This document shows, one piece after another, positions 63,905 to 64,000 of a DNA stretch of 64,000 nt. The notes below the pieces were generated by a model. It was not told where the DNA came from. It worked only from the letters and a program-made list of their open reading frames with translations, and searched no databases. The DNA lies in the NCBI GenBank assembly GCA_905198865.1, contig CAJKEB010000001.1, positions 24,671-88,670 of the forward strand. Direction: 5' to 3'. Numbering within the stretch: position 1 is the stretch's first letter; every line of letters begins with the position of its first letter. Source of the DNA: an uncultured Eubacteriales bacterium. GTDB taxonomy: Bacteria > Bacillota > Clostridia > Monoglobales > Monoglobaceae. The translations under genes were made by a program, and so were the position numbers.

Positions 63905-63933
63905 TTGCTTTCCTAAAACTGATGTGATACAAT
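63905..63933 (+). promoter_or_regulatory. promoter of the tet-type leader
   Basis: TTGCTT (63905-63910), a 17-bp spacer and TACAAT (63928-63933). The -35 sits in the loop of the TTTTAGG/CCTAAAA hairpin. Confidence 0.7.
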
Positions 63934-63961
63934 GATTTAATCCAGAAAAGGAGTAAAAAAT

Positions 63962-63985
63962 ATGCGGCAAGGTATTCTTAAATAA
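63962..63985 (+). CDS. seven-residue leader peptide MRQGILK
   Basis: The ATG at 63962 follows AAAGGAG by a usual distance and gives MRQGILK then TAA. The DNA (GCAAGGTATTCTTAAATAA) matches what I remember from the leader of tet(M) in Tn916, where ribosome stalling by tetracycline lifts attenuation. It is too short to confirm by protein similarity. Confidence 0.55.
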   Translation: MRQGILK

Positions 63986-64000
63986 AACTATAATCAAATA

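Larger units (their letters stand above)
49670..64000 (+). mobile_element. integrative conjugative element, Tn1549/Tn916-like group (left part; extends past the window)
   Basis: From here on genes change from housekeeping to mobile-element families: integrase, DUF6017-type initiator, DUF3789, ParB, DpnD/PcfM and DUF3846, PcfB/DUF3801, VirD4-type coupling protein and Maff2. This set and order are typical of the Clostridial Tn1549-like conjugative elements. The left end must lie between the rubrerythrin stop (49666) and the integrase (49985), in a repeat-rich stretch; the exact att site is not seen. The relaxase and the remaining type IV secretion genes are not in the window. Confidence 0.85.
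63565..64000 (+). other. inserted segment with tetracycline-resistance-type leader region (partial)
   Basis: This 436-bp stretch interrupts the Maff2 gene and runs off the window. It holds no convincing protein gene; a 61-codon frame at 63660 has no ribosome site or family. Visible structure: TTTGGTTGG / CCAACCAAA (near 63797-63820), TTTTAGG / CCTAAAA (63895-63918) over the -35, a promoter, and a short leader gene at the end. From memory the last part matches the leader ahead of tet(M)/tet(O)/tet(W)-class ribosomal protection genes. A resistance gene is therefore predicted just outside. Confidence 0.55.

Overview
The window is about 40% GC, densely coded, and reads as chromosome of an anaerobic, spore-forming, single-membrane Clostridia (Bacillota) species, probably a gut or rumen organism. 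The support is: an alpha/beta-type SASP and SpoIIID (sporulation); PerR plus a reverse-type rubrerythrin and an activating enzyme of the anaerobic ribonucleotide reductase (anaerobe); many S-layer-homology (SLH) surface proteins and no outer-membrane genes; and low-GC Clostridial gene orders (tig-clpP-clpX; yicC-remA-gmk-rpoZ-coaBC-priA-def).

Layout. 1-12.5 kb is core: a PLP enzyme of the methionine gamma-lyase/aluminium-resistance family, SASP, pgi, thrC, a phosphoesterase, tig, clpP, clpX, then a metal ABC transporter and a DtxR-like regulator. 12.5-21 kb is the most interesting chromosomal region. A cobalamin riboswitch precedes an S-layer-anchored protein built like vertebrate intrinsic factor/transcobalamin (alpha/alpha barrel plus DUF4430 beta-domain). 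Converging on it is an operon with a secreted alpha/alpha barrel, a DUF4430 lipoprotein, an ECF T component, and one polypeptide fusing two ECF ATPases to an S component. I read this as a surface corrinoid-capture and uptake system. 21-27.3 kb is a reverse-strand housekeeping operon. 27.8-38 kb holds an NlpC/P60 hydrolase, holA, an ECF sigma/anti-sigma pair, polA, coaE, a lytic transglycosylase and an M18 aminopeptidase. 38-46.6 kb is a surface/polysaccharide block: a cohesin-SLH-dockerin protein, an nrdG-like gene, a large SLH protein and a PL1-type pectate lyase. 46.6-49.7 kb has spoIIID behind a sigma-E-type promoter, citrate synthase, and perR with rubrerythrin.

From about 49.7 kb to the right end lies the left part of an integrative conjugative element related to the Tn1549/Tn916-like group: tyrosine integrase, replication initiator, DUF3789, ParB-like protein, zinc-ribbon protein, a DpnD/PcfM-DUF3846 protein, a 2041-aa SLH cargo protein with a 114-bp tandem repeat array, PcfB/DUF3801, a VirD4-type coupling protein, a Phd/PIN toxin-antitoxin pair, and a Maff2 gene that breaks off early. 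The sequence after the break ends in a promoter and a 7-codon leader that I recognise from memory as the attenuation leader of tet(M)/tet(O)/tet(W)-class tetracycline-resistance genes; the resistance gene itself would lie just beyond the window.

Regulatory signals that can be read directly include sigma-A promoters with 17-bp spacers before pgi, tig, the NlpC/P60 gene, the sigma factor, citrate synthase, perR and the toxin-antitoxin pair; sigma-E and sigma-G type promoters; a perfect 15-bp Fur/PerR-type palindrome before perR; and a four-copy TTAGCTAA-type operator before the antitoxin. No rRNA, tRNA or CRISPR array was seen.
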